DNA from: Sphingobacteriaceae bacterium
Lineage (GTDB): Bacteria > Bacteroidota > Bacteroidia > B-17B0 > Aurantibacillaceae
NCBI GenBank assembly: GCA_023251775.1
Contig: JAHEYC010000024.1
Span: forward strand, 1-42,391
Direction: 5' to 3'
Length of the DNA: 42,391 nt
Shown here: positions 27,702 to 36,614 of the stretch, piece after piece
Layout of the letters: each line of letters begins with the position of its first letter
Numbering within the stretch: position 1 is the stretch's first letter
Program-made: the position numbers and the translations under genes
Notes under the pieces: generated by a model
Seen by the model: only the letters and a program-made list of their open reading frames with translations
What the model was told of the DNA's origin: nothing
Databases searched by the model: none

Positions 27702-29465
27702 TTATAGCCTTAATCCCAGCTCCTTAAGCTGCTCTTGGCTGATCTCACTAGGGCTATCGATCATTACGTCTTTACCCGCATTATTTTTAGGGAAGGCGAT
27801 AAAATCACGGATACCATCGGCGCCGCCAAATAAACTGCATAAACGGTCAAATCCAAAGGCAATACCGCCATGGGGAGGAGCCCCAAATTCGAAGGCATTC
27901 ATTAAAAAACCGAATTGTTTTTGCGCTTCTTCTTTGGTAAAGCCCAATACTTCGAACATGGTTGCTTGTAAATTCTTATTATGAATACGGATACTTCCGC
28001 CGCCAACTTCTACGCCATTAATTACCATATCGTATGCATTTGCGCGAACATTTCCGGGATCTTTTTTTAATAAGTCAATATCTTCCGGTTTGGGAGAAGT
28101 AAAAGGATGATGTTTCGCCACCCAACGTCCCCTTAATGATTCCAATAAATTCGGATCGCCCTCATTCCATTCTAATAAAGGAAAATCAACCACCCATAAA
28201 CACGAGAATTTATTTTTGTCGCGCAATCCCAAACGATTTCCCATTTCCAAACGCAATTCTGATAATGCTTTGCGGGTTTTATCTTCGTCGCCCGCTAATA
28301 CTAACATTAGATCTCCGGGTTGTGCATTAAATGCTGCGGCCCATTTTTTAAGTTCTTCCTCGTTGTAAAATTTATCCACGCTTGATTTTAATGTTCCATC
28401 AGAATTATAACGTGCGTAAACCAAACCTGTAGCGCCAATTTGCGGACGCTTTACAAACTCCGTTAATTCATCCAATTGTTTGCGTGTGTATTCGGCTGCT
28501 CCTTTAGCGCAAATTCCTACAACTAATTTAGCATCATTAAATACTTTGAATTCTTTTCCTTTTACGACATCATTCAATTCTACAAACTTCATTTCAAAAC
28601 GCACATCGGGTTTATCGTTACCATAATTTTTCATGGCATCGGCATAGGTCATATGTGGCATTTTAGGAATGTCAATATTTTTTACGCTTTTGAATAAATG
28701 TTTTACTAAACCCTCAAACGTATTTAAAATATCTTCCTGCTCAATAAAACTCATTTCGCAATCTATTTGCGTGAACTCGGGCTGTCTGTCGGCACGAAGA
28801 TCCTCATCTCTAAAACATTTTACAATTTGGTAATAGCGATCAAAACCACTCACCATTAATAATTGCTTAAAGGTTTGCGGACTTTGCGGCAAGGCATAAA
28901 ATTGTCCTGAGTGCATGCGGCTTGGCACAACAAAATCGCGAGCGCCTTCGGGAGTTGATTTTATTAATACAGGCGTTTCAACTTCTATAAAATTTAATTT
29001 ATCTAAAAAATTACGTGTTTCTAAAGCCAAACGATGACGCAATTCCAAATTTTTTCGAACGATGCTTCTGCGAAGATCCAAATAACGATATTTCATACGT
29101 AACTCATCCCCACCATCAGTTTCATCTTCAATAGTAAATGGAGGGGTGATAGATTCGTTTAAAATTTTAAGTGTTTCTACTTTTATTTCAATATCGCCGG
29201 TGACATGATTTTTATTTTTGCTTTCGCGTTCAATAACAGTGCCGGTAATTTGGATCACAAATTCGCGACTAAGCTGACGTGCTTGTTCGCTTAACGTTTT
29301 ATCCCAATCAGGATTAAACACCAATTGCGTTATACCATAACGATCACGCAGGTCAACAAAGGTCATACCGCCAAGATCACGACTTTTTTGTACCCAGCCG
29401 CTAAGCGTAACTTTTTTGTCGATATCAGAACTTCTTAATTCCCCGCAGGTGTGTGAACGTAACAT
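27702..29465 (-). CDS. aspS: Aspartyl-tRNA synthetase
   Basis: 587 residues, the length of bacterial-type AspRS with the GAD insertion domain. An N-terminal OB fold ([26 protein letters not shown]) binds the anticodon. Class II motif 2 is [18 protein letters not shown] and motif 3 is [10 protein letters not shown]. The start codon is 33 bases downstream of the leuS stop, so it is probably co-transcribed with leuS. Confidence 0.97.
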   Translation of the reverse strand: MLRSHTCGELRSSDIDKKVTLSGWVQKSRDLGGMTFVDLRDRYGITQLVFNPDWDKTLSEQARQLSREFVIQITGTVIERESKNKNHVTGDIEIKVETLKILNESITPPFTIEDETDGGDELRMKYRYLDLRRSIVRKNLELRHRLALETRNFLDKLNFIEVETPVLIKSTPEGARDFVVPSRMHSGQFYALPQSPQTFKQLLMVSGFDRYYQIVKCFRDEDLRADRQPEFTQIDCEMSFIEQEDILNTFEGLVKHLFKSVKNIDIPKMPHMTYADAMKNYGNDKPDVRFEMKFVELNDVVKGKEFKVFNDAKLVVGICAKGAAEYTRKQLDELTEFVKRPQIGATGLVYARYNSDGTLKSSVDKFYNEEELKKWAAAFNAQPGDLMLVLAGDEDKTRKALSELRLEMGNRLGLRDKNKFSCLWVVDFPLLEWNEGDPNLLESLRGRWVAKHHPFTSPKPEDIDLLKKDPGNVRANAYDMVINGVEVGGGSIRIHNKNLQATMFEVLGFTKEEAQKQFGFLMNAFEFGAPPHGGIAFGFDRLCSLFGGADGIRDFIAFPKNNAGKDVMIDSPSEISQEQLKELGLRL

Positions 29466-29498
29466 ATGCTAAATATACTAATTTTTATCTTCTAAAAT

Positions 29499-32400
29499 TT
29501 AAACAACAATATTCACGATCTTCTTTGGAACAACGATCACTTTCTTTGGCGTTTTTCCTTCCAAGTATTTTTGAGAATTTTCGTGTTCCAAAACAATTTT
29601 CTCTATTTCGGCAGGAGAAAGTGTAGTAGGCAATTCAATATTGAAACGCATTTTACCATTGAAGGAAACAGGGTAATTGAAATTGTCTTCCACCAAGAAC
29701 GCCGGATTAAATTCCGGAAATTTTTCGAAAGCAATACTTTGTTTATGTCCTAAAATACTCCAAAGCTCTTCGGTAATATGCGGCGCATAAGGAGAAATTA
29801 AAATGATCAAGGGCTCTAATACCGAACGCTTATTACATTTAAGATCGGTCAACTCATTTACGCAGATCATAAAGTTACTTACCGAGGTATTGAACGAAAA
29901 ACGCTCAATATCTTCTGTAATTTTTTTGATGGTAGCATGTAATGTTTTTAATTCTGCTTTTGTTGGAGCATCTTCGCTAATGGTTCCAATATACAAACGC
30001 CATAATTTTTTCAAAAAACCTGAAACACCTGTAATACCATTGGTATTCCATGGTTTGCTTTGCTCTAAAGGACCTAAGAACATTTCGTAAAGGCGGAGAG
30101 TATCGGCGCCGAATTTTTCGCACATTTCATCGGGAGAAACAACATTCCATTTTGATTTGGACATTTTTTCCACTTCATCAGCACATCTGAAGTTTTCATC
30201 ACTTGGAAAAAGAAAAGCGTCTTTATATTCAGGCCTCCATTGTCTAAATTTATTTGCGTCCAAAATATCGTTGCTTACAATATTTACATCAACATTAATT
30301 TGATAATAACCTGCATAAGTATTGTTTTGAATAATAAAAGTATTTTTAAAATTAGGCTTGGCAGATTTTAGTTTTGCATTAACAACATTTTGAAATCCTA
30401 ATAGTTTTTTGTCCAATTCAGAGGGCTCATTCTTTTGTCTTGAATTTTGCTCTTGTTTTGATATTTCATCGTAGATTTCCTTCGAGATAAAAACCTCTGG
30501 AAAATGAAAAATTTCTTGATTTCCATCATGATCATCATCTTGTTTGAACATCCCAGAGCATTTATAGATCTTATTACTTCTCCCCTGTATCATCCCTTGA
30601 TTGATCAATTTCTGCGCAGGCTCTTCAATGTTAATATAACCAAGATCTTTTAAGGCTTTGGTCCAAAAGCGGACGTATAATAAATGTCCGGTAGCATGTT
30701 CGCTTCCGCCAATATAGAGGTCAACATTTTTCCAGTAATCCATGAACTGTTTACCAGCAAACTGCCCATTATTTTTCGCGTCCATATAACGCAAAAAATA
30801 CCAGCTACTTCCTGCCCATCCCGGCATAGTGCTATGCTCGTAAGCAAATTCATTTTTGTATTTCCAATTGTTTGCGCGCGCCAAAGGAGGTTCGCCATCT
30901 TCGGTAGGTAAATATTTATCTACTTCCGGTAAAACCAAAGGCAATTCATTTTCAGAAAGCGCGTAAGGAATATCATTTTTATAGTAAATAGGAATTGGTT
31001 CTCCCCAATAACGTTGACGTCCAAACACCGCATCGCGCAGACGGAAATTTATTTTTCCTTTTCCAATATTTTTCTTTTCAATTTCCGCAATGGCTTTTTT
31101 AATTGCGTCTTTTACTTCAAGTCCGTTCAAAAAATCGGAATTAATTAATTTTCCTTCTTTCTCTCCCCAAGCTTCTTTGTCTAAGTCGTGTTCTTTTGTA
31201 GGAACAATTACTTGCGGCAAAGGCAAACCAAAATGTTTCGCAAATTTATGATCGCGTTCATCGTGAGCAGGAACAGCCATTACAGCACCAGTGCCATAAC
31301 CTGCCAAAACATAATCGCCCACCCAAATAGGAATTAATTTTCCGGTAAAAGGATGCTCAACATAAGATCCAGTTGGAACTCCTGTAACTTTAGTTACATC
31401 GGTTTGGCGTTCTCTCTCGCTTCTGTTCTTTGCTTTAGTAACGTAATCTTCTACGATCGCTTTTTGTTCAGGCGTAGTTAATTGCGCCACCAATTCATGC
31501 TCGGGTGCAAGCGTAACAAACGAAACACCGAAGATGGTATCGGGGCGTGTTGTAAAAACTTCGATGTGGGTTTGGCTGCCAGCCTCACCCCCAGCCCCTC
31601 TCCTAAGGAGAGGGGGGCTGTCCCCTAACTTCTTTTTAATTACGGCTTTAACTGTATCGAGGCTTTTTGAAACTTCCGCATTTGTGAATCTAATGACGTC
31701 GAAACCTAATTCATTCAAAACTTTTGTTCGTTCTTCATCTTTTTCTTTTTGCTTCGAATGAATTTCGCCATCAACTTCAATGATAAGATTTTTTTCAAGA
31801 CAAATAAAATCGGCAATATAAGTTCCAATAGGATGTTGCCTTCTAAATTTAAATTCAAGTTGTCTATTGCGCAAAGCTTGCCATAGTGTATCTTCACTTT
31901 CCGTCAACGGCTGTCTGTTTTCCCTTGCGTAATTTTTTAAGAGTGCGTAAATAGCCGGATCTGCAGTCTGCCATTTTTGGCGCGCAGTCCCCTTCTCCTT
32001 TGGAGAAGGGTTAGGGATGAGGCTGAATCTCAAACTCGTTCCTTCACTTCTCCCGATCCAATGCCTTTGCGATTCTTTCAAACTTTCGGTCCAATCCAAC
32101 GTATCTAATCCTTCTAATAAACGCTGTGCATAAGCCGTAATGCGCATGCTCCATTGTTTCATTAATTTTCGTTCAACGGGATGTCCACCACGTTCGCTAA
32201 CGCCGTCTTTTACTTCGTCGTTTGCTAATACAGTTCCTAAAGCAGGACACCAATTCACATACGCTTCTCCCAAATACGCAATACGATACGCCATAAGCGC
32301 ATCGCTTTTTTGTTTTTCCGAAAATGCTTTCCACTCAGATGCAGAAAAATGTTTTACGTTGTCATCACATACCGCATTCACTTTTGAATTTCCATTTTTT

Positions 32401-32894
32401 TCAAATTCAGAAATGAGTGAATCTATTTTTTCGGTTTTATTAGATGTGTTATTATACCAACTATTAAAAATTTGGATAAAGATCCATTGGGTCCATTTGT
32501 AATAATTTGGATCAGAAGTTCTCACTTCTCTTTCCCAATCAAACGAAAAACCAATTTTATCTAATTGCTCGCGGTAACGGTTAATGTTTTGCTCGGTTGT
32601 AATAGCAGGATGCTGTCCGGTTTGAATTGCATATTGCTCTGCAGGCAAACCAAAACTATCATATCCCATCGGATGCAATACATTAAATCCTTTATGACGT
32701 TTATAACGCGCCACAATATCGGAAGCAATATAACCTAAAGGGTGACCAACATGTAAACCTGCGCCTGAAGGGTAAGGAAACATATCCAACACATAATATT
32801 TTGGTTTGGAAGAAGAATCTTCAGCTCGAAAAGTTTTATTCGCAGCCCAAAAAGCTTGCCATTTATTTTCTATTTCTCTAAAGTGGTATTCCAT
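29499..32894 (-). CDS. leuS: Leucyl-tRNA synthetase with an internal DUF559 endonuclease insertion
   Basis: 1131 residues, against roughly 920-950 in related bacteria as I recall them. HIGH is HVGH (48-51), the KMSKS loop is at 910-914, and the editing-site threonine region TTRPDT starts at 448. All parts of a working class I synthetase are present and in frame. Residues about 291-439 are foreign: they are encoded by a terminal-inverted-repeat element and include a DUF559 nuclease-like domain, placed between [12 protein letters not shown] and [10 protein letters not shown], at the mouth of the CP1 editing domain. A second enlargement, residues about 782-861, is hydrophilic and lies before the KMSKS loop where Bacteroidota LeuRS normally has a short loop. 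Because leuS is essential, the host enzyme must tolerate both. Confidence 0.95.
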   Translation of the reverse strand: MEYHFREIENKWQAFWAANKTFRAEDSSSKPKYYVLDMFPYPSGAGLHVGHPLGYIASDIVARYKRHKGFNVLHPMGYDSFGLPAEQYAIQTGQHPAITTEQNINRYREQLDKIGFSFDWEREVRTSDPNYYKWTQWIFIQIFNSWYNNTSNKTEKIDSLISEFEKNGNSKVNAVCDDNVKHFSASEWKAFSEKQKSDALMAYRIAYLGEAYVNWCPALGTVLANDEVKDGVSERGGHPVERKLMKQWSMRITAYAQRLLEGLDTLDWTESLKESQRHWIGRSEGTSLRFSLIPNPSPKEKGTARQKWQTADPAIYALLKNYARENRQPLTESEDTLWQALRNRQLEFKFRRQHPIGTYIADFICLEKNLIIEVDGEIHSKQKEKDEERTKVLNELGFDVIRFTNAEVSKSLDTVKAVIKKKLGDSPPLLRRGAGGEAGSQTHIEVFTTRPDTIFGVSFVTLAPEHELVAQLTTPEQKAIVEDYVTKAKNRSERERQTDVTKVTGVPTGSYVEHPFTGKLIPIWVGDYVLAGYGTGAVMAVPAHDERDHKFAKHFGLPLPQVIVPTKEHDLDKEAWGEKEGKLINSDFLNGLEVKDAIKKAIAEIEKKNIGKGKINFRLRDAVFGRQRYWGEPIPIYYKNDIPYALSENELPLVLPEVDKYLPTEDGEPPLARANNWKYKNEFAYEHSTMPGWAGSSWYFLRYMDAKNNGQFAGKQFMDYWKNVDLYIGGSEHATGHLLYVRFWTKALKDLGYINIEEPAQKLINQGMIQGRSNKIYKCSGMFKQDDDHDGNQEIFHFPEVFISKEIYDEISKQEQNSRQKNEPSELDKKLLGFQNVVNAKLKSAKPNFKNTFIIQNNTYAGYYQINVDVNIVSNDILDANKFRQWRPEYKDAFLFPSDENFRCADEVEKMSKSKWNVVSPDEMCEKFGADTLRLYEMFLGPLEQSKPWNTNGITGVSGFLKKLWRLYIGTISEDAPTKAELKTLHATIKKITEDIERFSFNTSVSNFMICVNELTDLKCNKRSVLEPLIILISPYAPHITEELWSILGHKQSIAFEKFPEFNPAFLVEDNFNYPVSFNGKMRFNIELPTTLSPAEIEKIVLEHENSQKYLEGKTPKKVIVVPKKIVNIVV
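31580..31615. repeat. Left terminal inverted repeat of the leuS element
   Basis: Begins CAGCCTCACCCCCAG, then a 21-bp palindrome CCCCTCTCC-TAA-GGAGAGGGG at 31595-31615. It is coding in leuS (minus strand). Confidence 0.85.
31990..32025. repeat. Right terminal inverted repeat of the leuS element
   Basis: Reverse-complemented, begins CAGCCTCATCCCTAA, followed by the 21-bp palindrome CCCTTCTCC-AAA-GGAGAAGGG (31990-32010). It is coding in leuS (minus strand). Confidence 0.85.
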
Positions 32895-32930
32895 GGAATA
32901 AGTACGATTTTCCCCTGTTTATGAGGTGTA

Positions 32931-32961
32931 CAAAGATAGGATTTTAGCTGGGGAAATCAAA
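32931..32961 (-). promoter_or_regulatory. Promoter of leuS-aspS
   Basis: On the minus strand TTTG (32961-32958), 19 bases, then TATCTTTG (32938-32931) is a perfect Bacteroidota promoter. Its -33 box overlaps the last codons of the upstream amidase gene. The predicted leader is about 30 bases. Confidence 0.72.
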
Positions 32962-33742
32962 TATCGAGGCTGAATTCATCCGAATCCAAACCCACAGGGA
33001 AGATCTTGCGGAAATCCTCTAAATAATCGAGGTCGAGCTTAATGGTTTCAATACTTTCTTCATTGGCTTTGGTATGACTAATGATCTCGCCTCTTGGGTT
33101 CACAACCATGCTATCGCCAGAATGTGCAATATCGTTACCGTCTTTTCCAATGCGATTTACGCCAATAACGTAACATTGATTTTCGATTGCGCGGGCAATT
33201 AATAATTGTTTCCAAGGGTAATTTCTAACTTCGGGCCAGTTAGCGACGTAAATTAAAACATCATAATCCCACTTTGCCGCTTTGAATTTATTTCTGCTCC
33301 AAATAGGAAAACGAAGATCGTAACACACCAGCGGACAAATTTTCCAATCGTTTATTTTTTTGATGATCTTTTTCGTGCCTGCTGTATAAAATTCATCTTC
33401 TTTGGCCATTCTAAATAAATGACGTTTATCGTACGAATCAAATTTTCCGTTTGGTTCAACCCAATATAAACGGTTGTAATATTTATTATCTTCTTTTGTA
33501 GAGATACTTCCTGTAATGACCGCATTTTTTTCATGCGCCATTTTTTTCAGGAACTCAAATCCCATTCCCAAATGATCTTCCGCATTTTTTTCGGGCTTCA
33601 TGGTAAAACCGGTGGTGAACATTTCAGGCAAAACAATTAGATCGGTTTTTGTAGGAATAGATGATACCAATTTCTCGAAATGCTGGACATTCATTTCCAC
33701 ATCTTCCCAATGCAAATGAGTTTGTATGAGCGTAATGTTCAT
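32957..33742 (-). CDS. Nitrilase-family amidohydrolase (omega-amidase-like)
   Basis: 261 residues, the carbon-nitrogen hydrolase fold with Glu-Lys-Cys triad E40 (VLPEMFTTGF), K106 (YDKRHLF) and C140 (LVCYDLRFPIW). MFTTGF and YDLRFP place it with the YafV/omega-amidase branch, which hydrolyses 2-oxoglutaramate and 2-oxosuccinamate and so repairs side products of transaminases. No signal peptide; cytoplasmic. The leuS promoter overlaps its 3' end. Confidence 0.9.
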   Translation of the reverse strand: MNITLIQTHLHWEDVEMNVQHFEKLVSSIPTKTDLIVLPEMFTTGFTMKPEKNAEDHLGMGFEFLKKMAHEKNAVITGSISTKEDNKYYNRLYWVEPNGKFDSYDKRHLFRMAKEDEFYTAGTKKIIKKINDWKICPLVCYDLRFPIWSRNKFKAAKWDYDVLIYVANWPEVRNYPWKQLLIARAIENQCYVIGVNRIGKDGNDIAHSGDSMVVNPRGEIISHTKANEESIETIKLDLDYLEDFRKIFPVGLDSDEFSLDI

Positions 33743-33761
33743 TGCTTAAAGGTAATATTTA

Positions 33762-33912
33762 AACACTAAGAGACAAAGGAGTAATTAGGCCAATTTTAAA
33801 CACCAAGACACCAAGGCACGGTTCTATTATGTAGAAAAACCGTGTCTTCGTGTCTTGGTGTTTAATTATACACATCTAGTTAAATAAAACTCCGTGTCTC
33901 CGTGTCTTTGTG
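33762..33912. repeat. Long nested palindrome, CACCAAGACACC word family
   Basis: A 28-base arm (33796-33823) pairs with 33838-33865 at 26 of 28 positions around a 14-base loop. Outer words (CACTAAGAGACAAAGGAGT on the left, CTCCGTGTCTCCGTGTCTTTGTG on the right, given here as separate motifs) also fold back. It fills the gap between the divergent amidase and glycosyltransferase genes, and a spurious GTG start inside it extends the latter frame. Confidence 0.75.
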
Positions 33913-33939
33913 GCTAAAATTAATCCTTATCTTTACGCA

Positions 33940-34701
33940 ATGCCTCAAATCTCGGCCGTGATCATAGCTTTTAACGAAGAAAACAACATCGAACGTTGTT
34001 TAAAATCGCTGCAAGGTGTAGTGGATGAAATTGTGGTGTTGGATTCGTTCAGCAAAGATAGAACAGAGGAAATTTGCAAAAAATATAATGTGAGTTTTTA
34101 TCAACATGCGTTTGATGGACATATTCAACAAAAAAATAGAGCAATAACTTATGCAAAATTTCCGCATGTACTTTCGTTAGATTCGGATGAAGCATTGGAT
34201 GAAAATTTAAGAAAATCAATTCTTGATATAAAAAATAATTTCAATAAGGACGGTTATTACATGAATCGTCTTACCAATTATTGCGGACATTGGATAAAAC
34301 ATTGTGGTTGGTACCCGGATAAAAAAATGCGTTTGTGGGATAGTAGAAAGGGATCGTGGACAGGAATAAATCCTCACGATAAATATGAATTAACTGAGGG
34401 AGATGGTAATGCAGGTTATTTAAAAGGAGATATTTTGCATTACAGTTATTATTCGGTGGATGATCATTACAAACAAGTAGAATATTTCACCAATATTGCT
34501 TCTAAAGCATTTTATGATAATAAAAAGAAAGCACCGGCGTTTAAATTAATTGTAAATCCGATGGCGAAATTTATTGATCACTATTTTTTGAAGCTTGGAT
34601 TTTTAGATGGCAAAGCGGGATATTTAGTTTCTAAAATTTCGGCGTATGCCACGTATTTAAAATATAAGAAATTAAGAGCGCTGTATGCAAACGCAAAGTA
34701 A
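33940..34701 (+). CDS. Family 2 glycosyltransferase, LPS-core type
   Basis: 253 residues from ATG at 33940 (MPQISAVIIAFNEENNIERC). A GTG ten codons upstream lies in the palindromic repeat and is rejected. GT-A fold: AFNEENNIERCLKSL, then VVLDSFSKDRTEEI, and the metal-binding DSDE in VLSLDSDEALDENL. C-terminal HYSYYSVDDHYKQVEYF and a short amphipathic region resemble the WaaE/LgtF-like enzymes that add glucose to the inner LPS core. It overlaps the next gene, a heptosyltransferase-family enzyme, by 17 bases, which supports an LPS role. Confidence 0.85.
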   Translation: MPQISAVIIAFNEENNIERCLKSLQGVVDEIVVLDSFSKDRTEEICKKYNVSFYQHAFDGHIQQKNRAITYAKFPHVLSLDSDEALDENLRKSILDIKNNFNKDGYYMNRLTNYCGHWIKHCGWYPDKKMRLWDSRKGSWTGINPHDKYELTEGDGNAGYLKGDILHYSYYSVDDHYKQVEYFTNIASKAFYDNKKKAPAFKLIVNPMAKFIDHYFLKLGFLDGKAGYLVSKISAYATYLKYKKLRALYANAK

Positions 34702-35719
34702 ACAACGTATATTATTAAGTCGCACCGATTCAATTGGCGATGTTGTTTTAACTCTGCCCATGGCGGGCGTCATTAAAAGTCATTTTCCTAATTGGGAAAT
34801 AATATTTCTTGGAAGGTCATACACCCAAGCAGTTGTTGAATTAAGTGAACATGTAAATGAGTTCATTAATTTTGATGACATGGAAGAAATGGATCAAATT
34901 GAGCAGATCGAATATATCAAAACATTCAATATCGATATTTTTGTTCATGTTTTTCCGGTAAAAGAAATTGCAGAAATAGCCAAAGGCGCAGCCATAAAAA
35001 TAAGAGTAGGCACGCGCAATCGTTTATGGCATTGGTTCTTGTGTAACGAACTTGTTAGTTTGTCGCGCAAGAATTCTGATCTTCATGAGTCGCAATTAAA
35101 TATCCAATTACTTTCTTTTTTAGATATTAATACAAAAATAGAACTGAGTGATATTGATCGCTATTACGGATTCACAAAAGTAAAACGTTTAGGAAATGAA
35201 TTGTTTGTGAATATGATCGCTAAGGATAAAGTAAAAATTATTCTTCATCCGCGATCAAAAGGAAGTGCGAAAGAGTGGGGACTCGCCAATTTTTCGAAAC
35301 TCATTGAACAATTACCAAAAGAGAAATTCCAAATTTTTATTAGTGGAACAAAAGAAGACGGCATGCAATTGGAAAATTTCATCAAAGAAAATCCTTCGGC
35401 CATTGATATCACAGGGAAATTAAGTCTTGACGAATTTATTTCATTTATAAATTTGTGTGATGTGCTTATTGCGGCAAGTACAGGTCCTTTACATATTGCA
35501 GCGGCTTTGGGTAAAAAAGCTATTGGCTTGTATTCGTCAAGGCGTCCAATTCATCCCGGGCGTTGGGCTCCTGTTGGAAAAGATGCGCATGCTTTGGTAT
35601 TTGATGCTAATTGTGAACAATGCAAGGGTAAGAAGAACTGTAATTGTATTGAGAAAATAGACGTACAAAAAATCGTACATTTGATAAACGCAAAATGGGG
35701 TTTTTTAAAGATAAAGTAA
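34685..35719 (+). CDS. Family 9 glycosyltransferase (ADP-heptose:LPS heptosyltransferase-like)
   Basis: 344 residues. RTDSIGDVVLTLPMAGVIKSHFP at the N-terminus and ILHPRSKGSAKEWGLANFSKLIEQL plus AASTGPLHIAAALGKKAIGLYSSRRPIHP in the second half are standard GT9 blocks, GT-B fold. A Cys-rich tail (DANCEQCKGKKNCNC) follows. Overlaps the preceding glycosyltransferase by 17 bases and the following dehydrogenase by 25 bases, so translation is probably coupled. The exact sugar cannot be stated. Confidence 0.88.
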   Translation: MQTQSKQRILLSRTDSIGDVVLTLPMAGVIKSHFPNWEIIFLGRSYTQAVVELSEHVNEFINFDDMEEMDQIEQIEYIKTFNIDIFVHVFPVKEIAEIAKGAAIKIRVGTRNRLWHWFLCNELVSLSRKNSDLHESQLNIQLLSFLDINTKIELSDIDRYYGFTKVKRLGNELFVNMIAKDKVKIILHPRSKGSAKEWGLANFSKLIEQLPKEKFQIFISGTKEDGMQLENFIKENPSAIDITGKLSLDEFISFINLCDVLIAASTGPLHIAAALGKKAIGLYSSRRPIHPGRWAPVGKDAHALVFDANCEQCKGKKNCNCIEKIDVQKIVHLINAKWGFLKIK

Positions 35720-36489
35720 TTTGGATCACAGGTGCCTCTTCAGGAATTGGAGAAGCATTGGCTTTGGAACTTGCCAAGGGTGAAGCACGTTTGATAATAT
35801 CTGCGAGAAGAGAAGATGAATTAAAACGCGTTGCTGCTTTAACTAAATTACCTGATCTTGACCTGATGATATTGCCTTTTGATCTAAACGATACTTCTAA
35901 AGCAACAGCACTAACGGCAAACATCATTAATAAATTCGGACGTATAGATATATTGGTGAATAACGGAGGAATGAGTCAGCGTTCGGAAATGGAAAAAACA
36001 TCCATTGAAATTGACCGCGAATTAATGGAAGTAAATTATTTTTCGGCAGTAAATTTAACGAGAGCAGTTTTACCTTATATGAAACGCCAAAAAAGCGGAA
36101 ATATAATTGTGATAAGCAGTGTTGCCGGAAAATTTGGTTTTTATTTGCGTTCGGGATATTCGGCAGCTAAACATGCATTGCATGGATTTTTTGATTCGTT
36201 TAGATTGGAGACAGAAAAAGATGGAATTAAAACTTTGATCGTTTGTCCCGGAAAAATTAATACAAATATTTCGTTAAATGCAGTTACCGATAAAGGCAAA
36301 CATGGTAAAATGGATGTGAGTCATGCTAACGCCATGAGTGCTGGTGAATGTGCAAACATTATTTTAAAAGCCATCCAAAACAACCAAGAAGAAATTTTAA
36401 TCGGCGGTAAAGAATTAACGGCTGTAAAGATCAAACGCTTTTTTCCTAAGTGGTTTGGGAAGATCATACGGAAGCAGAGTCCGTTTTAA
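35695..36489 (+). CDS. Short-chain dehydrogenase/reductase
   Basis: 264 residues. The nucleotide-binding motif GASSGIGE is at 13-20, followed by NNGG and catalytic Ser (ISSVAGKFG) and Tyr-Lys (GYSAAKHA). This is the classical SDR fold, of the DHRS7-like type by its C-terminal PKWFGKIIRKQ. Last gene of a three-gene overlapping set with two glycosyltransferases; the substrate is unknown. Confidence 0.9.
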   Translation: MGFFKDKVIWITGASSGIGEALALELAKGEARLIISARREDELKRVAALTKLPDLDLMILPFDLNDTSKATALTANIINKFGRIDILVNNGGMSQRSEMEKTSIEIDRELMEVNYFSAVNLTRAVLPYMKRQKSGNIIVISSVAGKFGFYLRSGYSAAKHALHGFFDSFRLETEKDGIKTLIVCPGKINTNISLNAVTDKGKHGKMDVSHANAMSAGECANIILKAIQNNQEEILIGGKELTAVKIKRFFPKWFGKIIRKQSPF

Positions 36490-36501
36490 ATTTAAATTTT
36501 A

Positions 36502-36614
36502 AGAGGCAGAAACCACGAAGCGCTTCGCTTCACAAAGAAGGCACGAAGTACACAAAGTTTATGACATTGTGTCCTTCGTGAAAAAACTTCGTGTTCTTTG
36601 TGGTTTCTGCCTCT
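36502..36614. repeat. Perfect-ended fold-back repeat, CACGAAG word family
   Basis: AGAGGCAGAAACCAC (36502-36516) is exactly complementary to GTGGTTTCTGCCTCT (36600-36614). Between them CACGAAG / CACAAAG words fold on CTTCGTG / CTTTGTG words. The right arm runs into the stop codon of the minus-strand TPR gene. It lies between convergent genes and could end transcription in both directions. Confidence 0.8.

Larger units (their letters stand above)
31580..32025 (-). mobile_element. In-frame DUF559 element with 36-bp terminal inverted repeats, inside leuS
   Basis: 446 bp bounded by inverted repeats (31580-31615 and 31990-32025) that match at about 29 of 36 positions. Read with leuS, the right repeat encodes [12 protein letters not shown] and the left one [14 protein letters not shown]. 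Between them is a DUF559 domain (Vsr/PD-(D/E)xK-like): E332 in [19 protein letters not shown]362 in ADF, E373-V-D375 in IEVDGEIH, then [16 protein letters not shown]. The expected acidic residues are all present. No Met codon occurs in the insert. No transposase, and no clear target-site duplication. Mobility is inferred from the repeats and from the known frequency of similar repeat-flanked DUF559 genes in Bacteroidota. Confidence 0.82.

Noticed and set aside
31569-32021. The DUF559 region as an independent gene
   Set aside because: It has no methionine codon or promoter, and the frame is continuous with leuS on both sides.
31580-32025. An intein in LeuRS
   Set aside because: No Cys/Ser at the first position, no His-Asn at the end and no Hint-domain blocks; the insert is too short and has repeat-coded ends instead.
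33762-33912. A CRISPR array
   Set aside because: Words recur but there are no regular direct repeats with unique spacers of constant length, and no cas genes; the arms are inverted.
33910-33939. GTG start for the family 2 glycosyltransferase
   Set aside because: The codons lie in the intergenic repeat; the fold starts right after ATG at 33940.
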